From Bacillus sp. SJS (GTDB taxonomy: Bacteria; Bacillota; Bacilli; Bacillales; Bacillaceae), in the NCBI RefSeq assembly GCF_000732485.2, contig NZ_JAQV02000026.1, positions 1-64,000 of the forward strand: DNA of 64,000 bases, read 5' to 3'. The translations under genes were made by a program, and so were the position numbers. Below are positions 26,675-35,752 of this stretch, piece by piece (the stretch's first letter is position 1; every line of letters begins with the position of its first letter). The notes under the pieces were generated by a model that saw only the letters and a program-made list of their open reading frames with translations, did not search any database and had not been told where the DNA came from.

Positions 26675-27250
26675 ATGGGAAATCATCAGAAGGAACTCTT
26701 AGATACAATCCAATCACTCCAGCTGGAGCATACAAAAGCATGGCTCCATTACTGGCTCACTTATTCATCCTTTCATACCTGGCAGTTTTGGCTGAATATC
26801 GGCTTCCTAATTCTCCCGCTCATTCTTCTTTATTTTGCTATAAACAGGAAAAAGGCCTTTTTTCTTGGTTTTTACGGATATAGTACCCATGTCTGGTATG
26901 TCTATATTGACGCATTTGGTGCCAGCCAGGGTTATTGGTTATTTCCCTACAAGCTGATCCCTTTTCTCCCTGTGAGTTTTGCGCTGGACGTTTCTTTGGC
27001 TCCCGTCTCTTACATGCTCATTTATCAATGGGTGCTGAAACATAACAAAAACTATTATCTCTATATGGCTTTGTACAGTGCATTCATGTCCTTTATCTTT
27101 AAACCAATCATGGTTGCTGCTGAGCTTTTTCAGCTGAATCGCGGAGCAAGCTATTTAACTTTGTTTATCGGCTATTTCAGTGTTGCAGTAATTGCAAAAT
27201 GGATTACAAACGTGTTTATTCATTTAAAGAAAACAACTGAAAACATTTAA
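26675..27250 (+). CDS. CBO0543-type polytopic membrane protein
   Basis: A 191-residue membrane protein with about five to six hydrophobic helices. It has the family features YSTHVWYVYIDAFGASQGYWLFPYKLIPFLP and DVSLAPVSYMLIYQWV seen in the CBO0543 group common in bacilli. Function unknown. The start at 26675 is chosen because ATGGAGGAG at 26663-26671 is itself the ribosome site. It is divergent from the HemD-like gene and its end overlaps the STAS gene on the other strand by 4 bp. Confidence 0.78.
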   Translation: MGNHQKELLDTIQSLQLEHTKAWLHYWLTYSSFHTWQFWLNIGFLILPLILLYFAINRKKAFFLGFYGYSTHVWYVYIDAFGASQGYWLFPYKLIPFLPVSFALDVSLAPVSYMLIYQWVLKHNKNYYLYMALYSAFMSFIFKPIMVAAELFQLNRGASYLTLFIGYFSVAVIAKWITNVFIHLKKTTENI

Positions 27251-27741
27251 CTCTCATTAATTTTCTGAAAAACCATGCCTTTTTCCTTCATTAAATATTG
27301 CAAAGCTGTGCGGAAGGATGAGAAAGTGTTCAACTCCTTCACAAAAGCCATACCGGACTCTGCAAGAATTTGTGTAATAGCAGGGGTAAAGCCAACAAAC
27401 AGTACTTGTACACCCATGAGTTTTAAAGTTGAAGTCAGATTTTCAATGTATCTCCCAAAAATAGAAATTTCCCCTATCTCCTTTTTGGATATAGCAGTAA
27501 AATCAATGACCGCAGTACTCACATTTGCAGAAAAAGTGTACTCGGTAATCTTCGTGATCATCAGCTCGAAACGATCCGCATCCAGCCTTCCCGTAAATGG
27601 AATCAGAATGGTCTCAGGTACAATAGAAGGGATAATGGGGGCAGATAAATCCTTTATTAACTGGTCGCAGTCCGTTACCTTCTGGTTCAGCGCTCTAATT
27701 TCATCTCGTAATTCCTCTAATTCACTTTCTTCACCTTTCAT
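27247..27741 (-). CDS. STAS-domain protein (RsbR C-terminal-like)
   Basis: A 164-residue protein: an N-terminal coiled-coil helix (ESELEELRDEIRALNQKVTDCDQ), then a STAS domain starting ETILIPFTGRLDADRFE and containing VSTAVIDFTAISKKEIGEIS and LMGVQVLFVGFTPAITQILAESG. STAS domains of the RsbR/RsbS type build stressosomes that feed the sigma-B pathway. The loop that usually carries the phosphorylated Ser/Thr (DxSG) reads DFTAIS here. The non-heme N-terminal sensor domain of RsbR is missing. It has a weak AGGTG ribosome site. Confidence 0.8.
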   Translation of the reverse strand: MKGEESELEELRDEIRALNQKVTDCDQLIKDLSAPIIPSIVPETILIPFTGRLDADRFELMITKITEYTFSANVSTAVIDFTAISKKEIGEISIFGRYIENLTSTLKLMGVQVLFVGFTPAITQILAESGMAFVKELNTFSSFRTALQYLMKEKGMVFQKINES

Positions 27742-28079
27742 ATTTCACCTGACTTTCATTTATTTTAAACCCATCTTTATACTCAGCAGGAGCCATCCCA
27801 TGCTGCAAATTCTGCACAGCATTCTTAAAAATGGAATTAAACTACCCATTAGCCTCCTGCGAAAGAGACATTACATTGTAATAATTCTAGCATTTTTTTT
27901 CACGAGTAAAAAGGAGCCTTCTGCAGGCTCCTTTTAGTAATTGGCTATTTTAATTCAACGGCAGATGACACGGATATTCTTTCAGGGGTGCTCAAACCTT
28001 TAGCCTTCCTGATGCACTGCGCTTGCAAGGAGTCCTGCAGTATTTACAATCCACACATACCGTATGAAAACAATTAAAT
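27742..28079. other. Intergenic stretch with one terminator, otherwise nothing recognised
   Basis: This 338-bp gap lies between the STAS gene (starting leftward at 27741) and the chemoreceptor (ending at 28080). It holds the terminator at 27908-27936 and presumably the STAS promoter. I see no ORF with a ribosome site, no repeat and no RNA motif in it. Confidence 0.6.
27908..27936. terminator. Terminator downstream of the chemoreceptor gene
   Basis: AAAAAGGAGCC-TTCTGCA-GGCTCCTTTT hairpin with an A run on the left and a T run on the right. It is some 145 bp after the chemoreceptor stop. Confidence 0.75.
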
Positions 28080-29555
28080 TTAACGCACACTCATAATTTC
28101 TTTCGCTTTGCCTGAGGTCTGAATCATTAAGCCAGAAATCATTTCATTATCAGCGGTGAGCGTTTCGACAGAAGCATTCATTTCTTCGAGTCCTGCACTC
28201 GACTCTTCAATAATCGCAGCAAGCTCTGCTGTTGATTTTTCTACTTCTGAGCTGCTGTCAACCACTTTGCTGTACACTTTTTCTGTATGAAGAAAATCTT
28301 CATTCATTTTCTGGATCATTCTCTTCAGCGTTTCAAAATATTTACCAACATCTTCAGATGAGTCTAAAACCTTTACAATTTTCCTTTCGCTTTCCTCCAT
28401 TTTTTTCAGGGTAAGTGAATTATCTTGGTTAACTTGCATTAAATTGGCTGTTATACTTTCAGCTGTTTTGTTTGTCATTTCAGCAAGCTTGCGGATTTCT
28501 TCTGCAACGACTGAAAATCCTTTTCCAGCTTCGCCCGCCCGTGCAGCTTCAATGGATGCATTCAAAGCCAAAAGATTGGTTTGTTCCGAAATTTGTTTAA
28601 TGCTGTTGGAGAAAGTGTTGGTTTCTTTTACCTTTTCACTCAGCTCATGAAACGATTGGTTAAGGTCCGAAATCGTCACTTTAATCTCCGTAACATCCTG
28701 AGTAAAATGGGAAACCTTGCTTTCTCCTTCCCCAGTTATTTTACGCGTTTGTTCCGCTTCCTCTAAAAGCTCTTTCATTTGATTGCTCAGCTTCATCATC
28801 ATTTCATGGGAAACAGAGGTGTTTTGAGAAATATTTGAAATTTGCTCTGTCTGCTGATAGCTTCCAGCAGCCATTTCATTGATCCCTGCCTTCATATCAC
28901 TCTGAGCTCTAAGGTTGCTTTGAATGCGTTCGCTTGCAACGGAAACACTTTCAAGAATATGTTTCATACTGTCATGAAGCTGAGCCGCTTGACTGCTCTC
29001 TTCTGCCGCTTTCGCTTCTGTTTCAATAACAAGCTGACGAACATGTTCCGACTGTTGCCTATTTAAATGGATGAGTACAGACAAAATCAGACCTGACAGT
29101 ACATAGGCAAGAATAACTGTGGCGATGTTCGTCTGAATCGAGGCCAATTCCTTCGCACTGTACATGCCTGCAAGAATAATGGTAACTAAACCAAGTGTAA
29201 ATCCAATCGCGAAAATCAGTTTTTGGAAATGTACAACTGCAAAAATCGCCAAAAAGAAGGTGACAACTACTACAGTCCATCCTCCTCCAGCAACAAAAAT
29301 TCCCGTGATCGTAAACACGTTTACCAGAACCACACTTGCATAAGGAAAAAGAAGATATTTTTTGAGGATCTTTTGGAATAGGAAGAAAACAGCTGTAAAT
29401 AGGATAAGTTCTGCTGCAAAGAGGATGATCGTTTCTGTTTCTTTCGTTCCAATCGATTTTAATAGAGCAAGAACAAGTGATATGGAGAAAGCTGTGTACA
29501 TTAATACATTTTTCTTTTTGATGTCCGCTTCAATCATTTGCTGAACATTTTGCAT
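28080..29555 (-). CDS. Methyl-accepting chemotaxis protein with multi-helix membrane sensor
   Basis: A 491-residue receptor. The first 170 residues contain six hydrophobic helices and no extracellular ligand domain. A cytoplasmic signalling domain follows, with the hairpin tip [36 protein letters not shown] (around residue 330) that binds CheA/CheW. No HAMP domain is obvious between the two parts. A polytopic sensor of this kind may sense membrane state or energy, as in other six-helix receptors (inference). It carries AAAGGGG upstream of the ATG. Confidence 0.92.
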   Translation of the reverse strand: MQNVQQMIEADIKKKNVLMYTAFSISLVLALLKSIGTKETETIILFAAELILFTAVFFLFQKILKKYLLFPYASVVLVNVFTITGIFVAGGGWTVVVVTFFLAIFAVVHFQKLIFAIGFTLGLVTIILAGMYSAKELASIQTNIATVILAYVLSGLILSVLIHLNRQQSEHVRQLVIETEAKAAEESSQAAQLHDSMKHILESVSVASERIQSNLRAQSDMKAGINEMAAGSYQQTEQISNISQNTSVSHEMMMKLSNQMKELLEEAEQTRKITGEGESKVSHFTQDVTEIKVTISDLNQSFHELSEKVKETNTFSNSIKQISEQTNLLALNASIEAARAGEAGKGFSVVAEEIRKLAEMTNKTAESITANLMQVNQDNSLTLKKMEESERKIVKVLDSSEDVGKYFETLKRMIQKMNEDFLHTEKVYSKVVDSSSEVEKSTAELAAIIEESSAGLEEMNASVETLTADNEMISGLMIQTSGKAKEIMSVR

Positions 29556-29583
29556 GTGAATACCCCTTTTACCCGAATAATTT

Positions 29584-29611
29584 AAAAGACAAGCGGCAGC
29601 CGTACTGCCGC
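29584..29611 (-). terminator. Terminator of the SDR gene
   Basis: On the minus strand GCGGCAG-TACGG-CTGCCGC is followed by TTGTCTTTT, 10 bp past the SDR stop. Confidence 0.75.
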
Positions 29612-29621
29612 CTGGTGTATG

Positions 29622-30389
29622 TTAAGGCCTGATATCTGATTTAAAACTTGCAAATCCATCATCCGCCATTACGATGGATCCATTAAGAGAGCGAGCTTCA
29701 TCTGTTGCCAGGAAAGCTGTTACAGCAGCAATTTCTTCAGGCTCAATCAGCTTTCTGGTAAGCTGCTGCTTTTTCATATATTCAAGCAATCCAGCATCTC
29801 TGTACCCCTGAACAATTTTAGTATTAACCGCTGCAGGGCCAATTCCTACTACTCGGATTCCATGAGGGGCGAGTTCAAGTGCACCATGCTTTGTCAGCAT
29901 AACAACCGCACCTTTTGCAGCCTGATAGCCCGTAATTCCAAGTGTTCCGACAAATCCGAACACAGAAGCATTGTTAATAATCACGCCTTCCGTACCCAGA
30001 TCCTTCATTTTCCGGGCTGCCGCAAGCATTCCATAATAAACACCATGCTGATTCACATTTACAACCTTATGATAATCCTCAGGTGAATGATCTAAAAATG
30101 GTTTTGTAATTCCGATTCCCGCATTATTGAACATTACATGAATATTCCCGAACGTCTGTACCGTGAATTCTACAAGTGCTTCTACTTGTTCAAAGCTTGT
30201 TACATCTGCTTTGAAAAAGCGCGCTTCTCCGCCGCTTTCTTGAATATCGCGAACTGTAAGCTCTCCTAGTTCTTCATTAAAATCAGAAACAATTACTTTT
30301 GAGCCCTCTTTTGCAAGTCTTATCGCTGTTTCTCTGCCGATTCCTTCTGCTCCGCCTGTTACAACACTTACTTTATCCTTTAATCTCAT
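29622..30389 (-). CDS. Short-chain dehydrogenase/reductase (SDR)
   Basis: A 255-residue classical SDR. The NAD(P)-binding motif is TGGAEGIGRE (about 12-21). The NNAGIG motif is near residue 90. The catalytic Ser is in INNASVFG and the Tyr-x-x-x-Lys is GYQAAKG (about 155-161). The acidic residue in VSDFNEE after the second strand favours NAD over NADP. The C-terminal part (LNGSIVMADDGFASF) matches 3-oxoacyl-reductase- or glucose-dehydrogenase-like members. Substrate unknown. GGAGGCC precedes the ATG. Confidence 0.9.
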   Translation of the reverse strand: MRLKDKVSVVTGGAEGIGRETAIRLAKEGSKVIVSDFNEELGELTVRDIQESGGEARFFKADVTSFEQVEALVEFTVQTFGNIHVMFNNAGIGITKPFLDHSPEDYHKVVNVNQHGVYYGMLAAARKMKDLGTEGVIINNASVFGFVGTLGITGYQAAKGAVVMLTKHGALELAPHGIRVVGIGPAAVNTKIVQGYRDAGLLEYMKKQQLTRKLIEPEEIAAVTAFLATDEARSLNGSIVMADDGFASFKSDIRP

Positions 30390-30740
30390 TTTTGTGGGCC
30401 TCCTCTGATTACTGCTACATTTATATAAATCGGCTATTTCCTGAATTTATGAAGAGAAATGAAGAAAATAGTATCGCAGGGTATTAACCAACCTTTATTT
30501 CTTGGCGGCTGCTGGAATGGTCTTTCAAAGCTAGTTAAGCCTCGGGAAATCAATAAAGTGTTTTACTGCAAAAACATCCATCTGGATATTCCTTCTCGAA
30601 TAGGACGGTGGATCCTAGGGAAAGCATGGTTTGCACTACTTGCTACCAACTGTTTCCCCTATTATTTTTCCCCATATCACAAACTCTTTCTTTTTTCTGG
30701 TAAACTAATGAATAGAGTTTATTATTTAGGGGTGAAATTT
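30390..30740. other. Divergent intergenic region, no element recognised
   Basis: This 351-bp gap separates the divergent SDR and RsbR-like genes. The frame of the RsbR-like gene is open across it, but the translated sequence looks random and lacks a ribosome site, so I treat it as non-coding. A TGGTAAACT extended -10 at 30698-30706 could serve the RsbR-like gene. No repeat or RNA motif was recognised. Confidence 0.5.
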
Positions 30741-31583
30741 ATGGATATGAATCAGGCGCTTCGCGACTACTTCCGCCAGCATGCTAATAATCTTACTGAG
30801 GACTGGTACAGTACGCTGGAAAATTATGATCCTTCTACTGTTTATGGTTCTAAAGACCCTGAAGTGATTAAGGGATTAAAAGCACAAAATTTGGAATTCC
30901 ATATGCATGCACCTGATATATTTATAGAGGATAAAGAAACATTCTTAGTTAAATTCTACGAATGGGTTCATCAAATTGCAAAGGACGGAGCCCATCTTAG
31001 AACGCCTAATTACTTGGTTATTAGAGAATTTAAAAGAGTCCGCAAGCAGTATATCAAACTGATCAACGCATTTATTCATGAGCACCGTGATGATGTTTCG
31101 CGCGAACTGGCTAATGATTGGATGAACAAAGTGCTGGAAGTCTTTGATATTGCCGTTTTAAAATTTGTAGAGGAAGCCGAGAACAATTCAAAACAGCTGC
31201 TTAAAGCACAGCAGGAAATGATTTACGAGCTTAGTTCTCCTGTTATTAGCCTCGCCAATAAAGATGCTCTTTTGCCGCTTGTAGGGGATATTGATACAGC
31301 AAGGGCTAAAATTATTCTTGAAAATACGCTGGAACAATGCTCACAAAAGGGTGTTGAACATCTTTTTATCGATTTATCAGGTGTTGTGATCATTGATACG
31401 ATGGTCGCTCAGCAAATTTTCCAGCTCATTGATACCCTAAATTTAATAGGCGTTAAGACTACAATCTCAGGCATCCGTCCTGAAATTGCCATGACAGCTA
31501 TGCAGCTTGGGCTTTCTTTTGAGAAAACCAATATCCGCTCCACTTTATCTCAAGCGATCGTTTCAGCAAAAAAGGACATCTAA
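30741..31583 (+). CDS. RsbR-type stressosome protein (N-terminal sensor plus STAS)
   Basis: A 280-residue protein. A helical, globin-like or RsbR-type N-terminal domain (about 1-145; MDMNQALRDYFRQHANNLTEDWYSTLEN) is joined by a helix to a C-terminal STAS domain (about 160-275). The STAS part contains VEHLFIDLSGVVIIDTMVAQQIFQ and GVKTTISGIRPEIAMTAM, with threonine at the positions phosphorylated by RsbT in RsbR paralogues. Such proteins assemble with RsbS into stressosomes controlling sigma-B or other outputs. AGGGGTG precedes the ATG at 30741. RsbS and RsbT are not in the window. Confidence 0.87.
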   Translation: MDMNQALRDYFRQHANNLTEDWYSTLENYDPSTVYGSKDPEVIKGLKAQNLEFHMHAPDIFIEDKETFLVKFYEWVHQIAKDGAHLRTPNYLVIREFKRVRKQYIKLINAFIHEHRDDVSRELANDWMNKVLEVFDIAVLKFVEEAENNSKQLLKAQQEMIYELSSPVISLANKDALLPLVGDIDTARAKIILENTLEQCSQKGVEHLFIDLSGVVIIDTMVAQQIFQLIDTLNLIGVKTTISGIRPEIAMTAMQLGLSFEKTNIRSTLSQAIVSAKKDI

Positions 31584-31598
31584 TGGATGTCCTTTTTT
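31568..31598. terminator. Terminator after the RsbR-like gene
   Basis: AAAAAAGGACATC / GATGTCCTTTTTT hairpin overlapping the last codons. It may also serve the converging ytr-like operon. Confidence 0.85.
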
Positions 31599-31623
31599 GC
31601 TGTTCTTTTCAGGGCGTTGCCTC

Positions 31624-32790
31624 TTAGTTTCTTGGTATAGAAATTGAATGAATGTCTAGAGTCATATTTGCTTTTACTGAACGATTTACGATCTTCCCTG
31701 AATACACTTCTTCACCCGTTTTCATGCTGAAGGCTTTTATATAGGATTCATTTGAATTCTTCTTACCTGCGGCGTACATAACACCTTCCTTAAAGTCGAC
31801 GGCTTCAAAGGATTTCTTAGAAATAGGGATAAACCTTTCCAGATCAATTTTTCCAGCTTTGATGTCATAACGGAGTGCTTTCATTTTTCCATTTTCAGAA
31901 ACAGTATAGTACACGTGCGAATTCTCAAGGAACAGATCCTGAATCTCACCCTTACTGGAAGGCAGAGATATTTTTTCCTCTGTTCCAGTTTTATTGTTTA
32001 TTACATAATACTCTCTCCGCTCGAGCTGATTGTCTTCACCATCCTGCTTGTAATAATTTTTAATATATGCAGTGTAATCGCTTTGTCTTAACGGATCCAA
32101 TTCATTGAATAAGGTGATATAATAGTTTTCTTTATTCTTCGTTTCTGTCTCGCCGAAACGCTGTTCTGCAGCTAGCTCCCGGCTCTTTATATTAAACGTG
32201 TATAGTGTGTAATTTTCCCTGTTTGCATCTGAACTTCCATAGACAAGTACCTTTAGTTGATTATTTACTCTCTGAACATCCGTTACATAGAACAAAGATC
32301 GATCCTGTACAGGAATCTTTGCATCAAACTTCATTTGTTTTTTTGTATTTTTGTCCATTATGGCAAAAGTGAACACTCTCTTTTCCTCTTCCTCCTGAGC
32401 CAATTGAGCGCTCACAAGCCATTTTTCGTCTTCAAATATTTCTCCAAACTCTTTATTGCCTCTCATAAAATCCCGGTAATCTTTATGAATTCTCTCGAAA
32501 TCTGTATTACCAAACCATCTTCTGTCCTGCTGGTCGATGATCGAAAGACGGCTGTGGTATTCCGATCCCTTTTCCGTAATGCGGAGGCTCTCATTTGTAT
32601 ATTCTTGATTATCCTTCATGTAATAGCTGCCGAATAAAGAAATACTGCTTCCAATGTCTTTGCTTCCGCTCTCTGTTTTTATCTTGAAATCAGGAAGAAG
32701 GCTTTTTGTATAAGCAGACTGGACATAAAAGGACCCTATTCCTAAAACTGCGATGATGGTGATCAGCATCGTTTTCCAATATTTTTTCAT
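31624..32790 (-). CDS. Exported or membrane-anchored protein of the YtrA-type operon, unknown function
   Basis: A 388-residue protein with one N-terminal hydrophobic anchor (about 8-26). A long beta-rich ectodomain follows, with repeated segments of the form W/LF-x-T-x-N (KVLVYGSSDANRENYTLYTFNIKS, HVYYTVSENGKMKALRYDIKAGKI, GVMYAAGKKNSNESYIKAFSMKTGEEVYSG), suggesting a beta-propeller. Last gene of an operon with a GntR regulator, an ABC ATPase and a permease. It may work with that transporter, but no family was recognised. Confidence 0.72.
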   Translation of the reverse strand: MKKYWKTMLITIIAVLGIGSFYVQSAYTKSLLPDFKIKTESGSKDIGSSISLFGSYYMKDNQEYTNESLRITEKGSEYHSRLSIIDQQDRRWFGNTDFERIHKDYRDFMRGNKEFGEIFEDEKWLVSAQLAQEEEEKRVFTFAIMDKNTKKQMKFDAKIPVQDRSLFYVTDVQRVNNQLKVLVYGSSDANRENYTLYTFNIKSRELAAEQRFGETETKNKENYYITLFNELDPLRQSDYTAYIKNYYKQDGEDNQLERREYYVINNKTGTEEKISLPSSKGEIQDLFLENSHVYYTVSENGKMKALRYDIKAGKIDLERFIPISKKSFEAVDFKEGVMYAAGKKNSNESYIKAFSMKTGEEVYSGKIVNRSVKANMTLDIHSISIPRN

Positions 32791-32802
32791 TATATATGCT
32801 CC

Positions 32803-33630
32803 TTATACCGTAATCTTCTTAGCCAGCAGGAATCGGCTCATAAAGACAGATAGAACCGCAATTGCACCCACACAGGCTATCCCGATATATATGATTTCAA
32901 TTGGATATAACTGGTCCAATGTTCCGGCCAAAAACACCGGGATTAAAGCAACTAAGCAAGCCAGAACACCATATCCAATCCCAATTCCTGCACCAAGCCA
33001 TTTATAGCTTCTTTCAAACAGGATGATCGTATTTAATACAAGTACCAGTGTAATTCCAGCGCCATAGTACAAAACAAATTCCAGAAAGGTGGAAGGGACG
33101 ATCATACTGAGTACAGCGTTGGAATTCATAACGTATGAAAGCGGGGTAAGGCCCCTCAAATCCTGCGGAACAATGGATTGATAAATGGAAAATTCGAATG
33201 GTAATAACAGAAGTTGAAGTGCCACCAGACCAAAGATCATTAAGAGAATCGCCGCGGTTTTAGCAAAGTAAATATTCATTCTGGAAACCGGAATCATCAG
33301 CAGCCTGTACATAAATGCATTGTTGGCAAACCAATCTCTGTACCAGATAAAAAAAACGTAAAATAATAGCGCGCATATTGAGAGGAGTATAGGTCCCATA
33401 TAGAACAAACTGTTTACAATGGATGAGAAACTCAGCGGCTGCATGGTCGAAACGTATTGTTCAGCACTAATTCTTTGTTTTCCCATGTATTCAGTTGCAT
33501 GCCGGACCAGGTTATTTGATTCCATGAACACCGCGATCATTTGTCCGAGAATGGTTAGAATAATCAGTCCAAAATAGATTTTCGCAAACCGATTTACCTC
33601 GAAGTTCACAAGCTTTAAAAAGCGATTCAT
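32803..33630 (-). CDS. ABC transporter permease (YtrC/D-like)
   Basis: A 275-residue polytopic protein with about six helices. It has an intracellular IWYRDWFANNAFMYRLLMIPVSRMNIYFAKT segment typical of ABC-2-type permeases in bacilli that act on lipids or antibiotics. Its ATG overlaps the ATPase stop by 4 bp (33627-33630). With the ATPase and the YtrA-type regulator it probably forms an envelope-stress-responsive exporter, as for ytrABCDEF in B. subtilis. Confidence 0.83.
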   Translation of the reverse strand: MNRFLKLVNFEVNRFAKIYFGLIILTILGQMIAVFMESNNLVRHATEYMGKQRISAEQYVSTMQPLSFSSIVNSLFYMGPILLSICALLFYVFFIWYRDWFANNAFMYRLLMIPVSRMNIYFAKTAAILLMIFGLVALQLLLLPFEFSIYQSIVPQDLRGLTPLSYVMNSNAVLSMIVPSTFLEFVLYYGAGITLVLVLNTIILFERSYKWLGAGIGIGYGVLACLVALIPVFLAGTLDQLYPIEIIYIGIACVGAIAVLSVFMSRFLLAKKITV

Positions 33631-34316
33631 GCGTTATACACCTCTCTCATCACATCAATTACAGATTTGCCTTCTGAGATTCTCATATCCTCTGCATTAA
33701 ATTGTTTGCAGACTCTCCCATTTTCAAGAAGAACCACCCGATCAATCAGATGCTCAATGTCCTGAATTTCATGGGTGGTAATAATGACGCCCCGCCCCTC
33801 AATCAAATGGCTTGTGAATACATTGGTGATCTGTTCCCTGCTGAAAATATCAATTCCTGAAAAAGGCTCATCCATCAGGAGATAGTCGGTATCAAGCGAC
33901 AAGCCCATAAGCAAGCTTGCTTTCGCTGCATTTCCTTTTGAAAGGCATGAAATTTTGTCCCCTTTATTCAATTTAAAGAAATGAAGAAGCTCAAATGCCC
34001 GTTCCCGGTTCCAGTTCGGATAAAAATCCTCCATAAATTCCATGAACTGCTGGATTGTCATTCCGGGCTGCATGATCGGCGTATCCGGTATGTACGTAAT
34101 TTTCTCCAGCGTTTTTTTATTCAGCTTTTCTCCATCAATCAGAATATTACCGGACTGGAAGGGAGTAAGCCCCATGATGGCTTTTAGTGCCGTTGTCTTT
34201 CCTGCCCCATTAATCCCTATTAAACAAGTAATCTCACCCTTGGCGGCTTCAAATGTTACTTTATCCAGTACCGTTTTAAATCCGAATTTCTTTTTTATCC
34301 CTTTTACTTCAATCAT
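33627..34316 (-). CDS. ABC transporter ATP-binding protein (YtrB-like)
   Basis: A 229-residue ABC ATPase. Walker A is GINGAGKTTALKAI (about 34-47). The signature region is degenerate, reading SCLSKGNAAKASLLMGLS. Walker B is YLLMDEPFSGID and the switch histidine is in ITTHEIQDIE. The shortened C-terminal end and the LSKGN form of the signature are common in this regulator-linked group. It pairs with the permease encoded next. Confidence 0.9.
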   Translation of the reverse strand: MIEVKGIKKKFGFKTVLDKVTFEAAKGEITCLIGINGAGKTTALKAIMGLTPFQSGNILIDGEKLNKKTLEKITYIPDTPIMQPGMTIQQFMEFMEDFYPNWNRERAFELLHFFKLNKGDKISCLSKGNAAKASLLMGLSLDTDYLLMDEPFSGIDIFSREQITNVFTSHLIEGRGVIITTHEIQDIEHLIDRVVLLENGRVCKQFNAEDMRISEGKSVIDVMREVYNA

Positions 34317-34330
34317 TTTGATCCCCCCTG

Positions 34331-34699
34331 CTATTCGGTCTGACTGTATTTCTCATGAATAATTTGGACAAGCTCCTCTACAGGAACCTGTATTGGTTTT
34401 ATGGATTGGATAAACGAATCAACCGCCTCCATAATCAGTTCCTCCCGTACGCGATTTAAAATGGAGGTATCGGTTGTTACTTTGCTTGGAACATTTCTCT
34501 CTGTAAAAATCAATTGCTGCTCTTCCATTTCCTTGTACGCTTTTTGCGCCGTATTGGGGTTAATACTCAGCATTCCTGCAATCTCCCTCCTGGACGGAAT
34601 TTCCTGCCCTGCCTTTAGCTTTCCGGTGGCGATTTGCTCTTTGAAGTAGCGGACCACCTGAAGGTAAACAGGGTCTCTATTATTAAAAATCGTACTCAT
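34331..34699 (-). CDS. GntR family regulator, YtrA subfamily
   Basis: A 122-residue winged-helix repressor: DPVYLQVVRYFKEQIATGKLKAGQEIPSRREIAGMLSINPNTAQKAYKEMEEQQLIFTER is a complete GntR DNA-binding domain. Only a short dimerisation helix follows, as in YtrA. It is first in an operon with an ABC transporter and presumably represses it; inducers of such regulators are often cell-wall antibiotics. The start at 34699 is placed by GGAGG seven bases upstream; an adjacent ATG at 34702 is possible. Confidence 0.88.
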   Translation of the reverse strand: MSTIFNNRDPVYLQVVRYFKEQIATGKLKAGQEIPSRREIAGMLSINPNTAQKAYKEMEEQQLIFTERNVPSKVTTDTSILNRVREELIMEAVDSFIQSIKPIQVPVEELVQIIHEKYSQTE

Positions 34700-34720
34700 C
34701 ATACACCTCCACACTCAAAC

Positions 34721-34786
34721 TGTGTGTACTACTTGGTTCACACACTTTATATTTGTACTATATATGTAATACACCTATCCCGTCAA
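34721..34786 (-). promoter_or_regulatory. Promoter and candidate operator of the YtrA-like operon
   Basis: On the minus strand TTGACG (34781-34786) and TATATA (34759-34764) are 16 bp apart. Downstream, TGTGTG and CACACA (34721-34726 and 34739-34744) form an inverted repeat with a 12-bp spacer. Its position just after the start point is suited to autorepression by the GntR protein. The operator assignment is inferred. Confidence 0.6.
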
Positions 34787-34801
34787 TCAATTTTTTCCAA
34801 A

Positions 34802-34834
34802 AAAGAAAGAAGCTGTATAGAAACAGCTTCTTTT
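34802..34834. terminator. Terminator after the sugar isomerase gene
   Basis: AAGAAGCTGT-ATAGAA-ACAGCTTCTT hairpin, with an A run on the left (T run on the minus strand). It lies 60 bp after the isomerase stop. Confidence 0.75.
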
Positions 34835-34893
34835 GTGTAATCATGCTCTTATTCACTCATATATTCAGCTAAGAACTCCAGTGTCGTGGATTA

Positions 34894-35655
34894 TTAAACC
34901 CCTTTAACCTTGAGATCATTTAAATACTGATAGCTGATTGAAATGCTTTCAAGCGGAGGCCTTTTGCACACATCCTGTTCAACTACAAGCCATTCAGCTT
35001 TTGCTGCCGCAGCCTTTTGCACAACGGCCTGCAAATCTATTACTCCTGTACCCAGCTCGGCGAAGGCTTTGTCTTCACTTGCTTCCATATCCTTCATATG
35101 TACGAGCGATAAGCGATTGCTGTACTTCTGAATCCATTCGGCGGGATTCTTTCCGGCATGTGTAAGCCAATATACATCTAGTTCTGTTTGTACCCATTCC
35201 GGATTCGTTTCGTCCATTAAAATGTCCAAACCCGTTTTATCCCCAAATGTGAGCAATTCAAATTCATGATGATGATAGCTTAGCGTAAGTCCGGCTTCAT
35301 GTATTTTTTGTCCCATTACATTCAGCTTTTGGGCAAGCTCATGATATTCAGCTTCCTTCTCCATCCGGTCATAAGGATAGGCAATAATCAGATGCTTACT
35401 CCCTAATATATGCTGAGCCTCAATGTGTTTCTCTAAATTCTCTTCAAGCTCCTTAAGAACGAAATGGCTTCCAGAAGCCCGCAGATTAAGCTCATCCAGG
35501 TTTTTTCGCAACTCAGCAGGATTAACTCCGTAATACCCGGCAAACTCCACACCGTCAAAACCAATTTCAGCCACCTTGTTAAGCGTTTTCAAAAAATCCT
35601 TTTCACATTCATCTCTTAATGTATACATCTGTACAGAAATCGGCAATTGACTCAT
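34894..35655 (-). CDS. Sugar phosphate isomerase/epimerase (AP endonuclease 2 fold TIM barrel)
   Basis: A 253-residue TIM-barrel protein of the xylose-isomerase-like family. Metal-ligand segments are FDGVEFAGYYG, LSYHHHEFEL, VQTELDVYWLTHAG and LVHMKDM, followed by ELGTGVIDLQ. These give the Glu, His, Asp and Glu positions expected of the enzyme group. Substrate unknown; inositol-like or keto-sugars are common. GGGGAGGG stands seven bases before the ATG at 35655; the frame extends to 35682 without a site. Confidence 0.88.
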   Translation of the reverse strand: MSQLPISVQMYTLRDECEKDFLKTLNKVAEIGFDGVEFAGYYGVNPAELRKNLDELNLRASGSHFVLKELEENLEKHIEAQHILGSKHLIIAYPYDRMEKEAEYHELAQKLNVMGQKIHEAGLTLSYHHHEFELLTFGDKTGLDILMDETNPEWVQTELDVYWLTHAGKNPAEWIQKYSNRLSLVHMKDMEASEDKAFAELGTGVIDLQAVVQKAAAAKAEWLVVEQDVCKRPPLESISISYQYLNDLKVKGV

Positions 35656-35716
35656 AAATAAACCCTCCCCTATTAATCTCACATTCTTATTTTATCATGA
35701 TTTTCAAAAGGAATAA

Positions 35717-35746
35717 GAAAAAAAAGAACCGGCCTGAGCCGGATTC
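35717..35746 (-). terminator. Terminator of the SMP-30 gene
   Basis: On the minus strand GAATCCGGC-TCA-GGCCGGTTC is followed by eight T, directly after the stop at 35753. Confidence 0.88.
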
Positions 35747-35752
35747 TGTCGC

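Noticed and set aside
30459-30740. N-terminal extension of the RsbR-like protein (94 extra codons)
   Set aside because: The translated segment looks random. The good AGGGGTG site is directly before the ATG at 30741.
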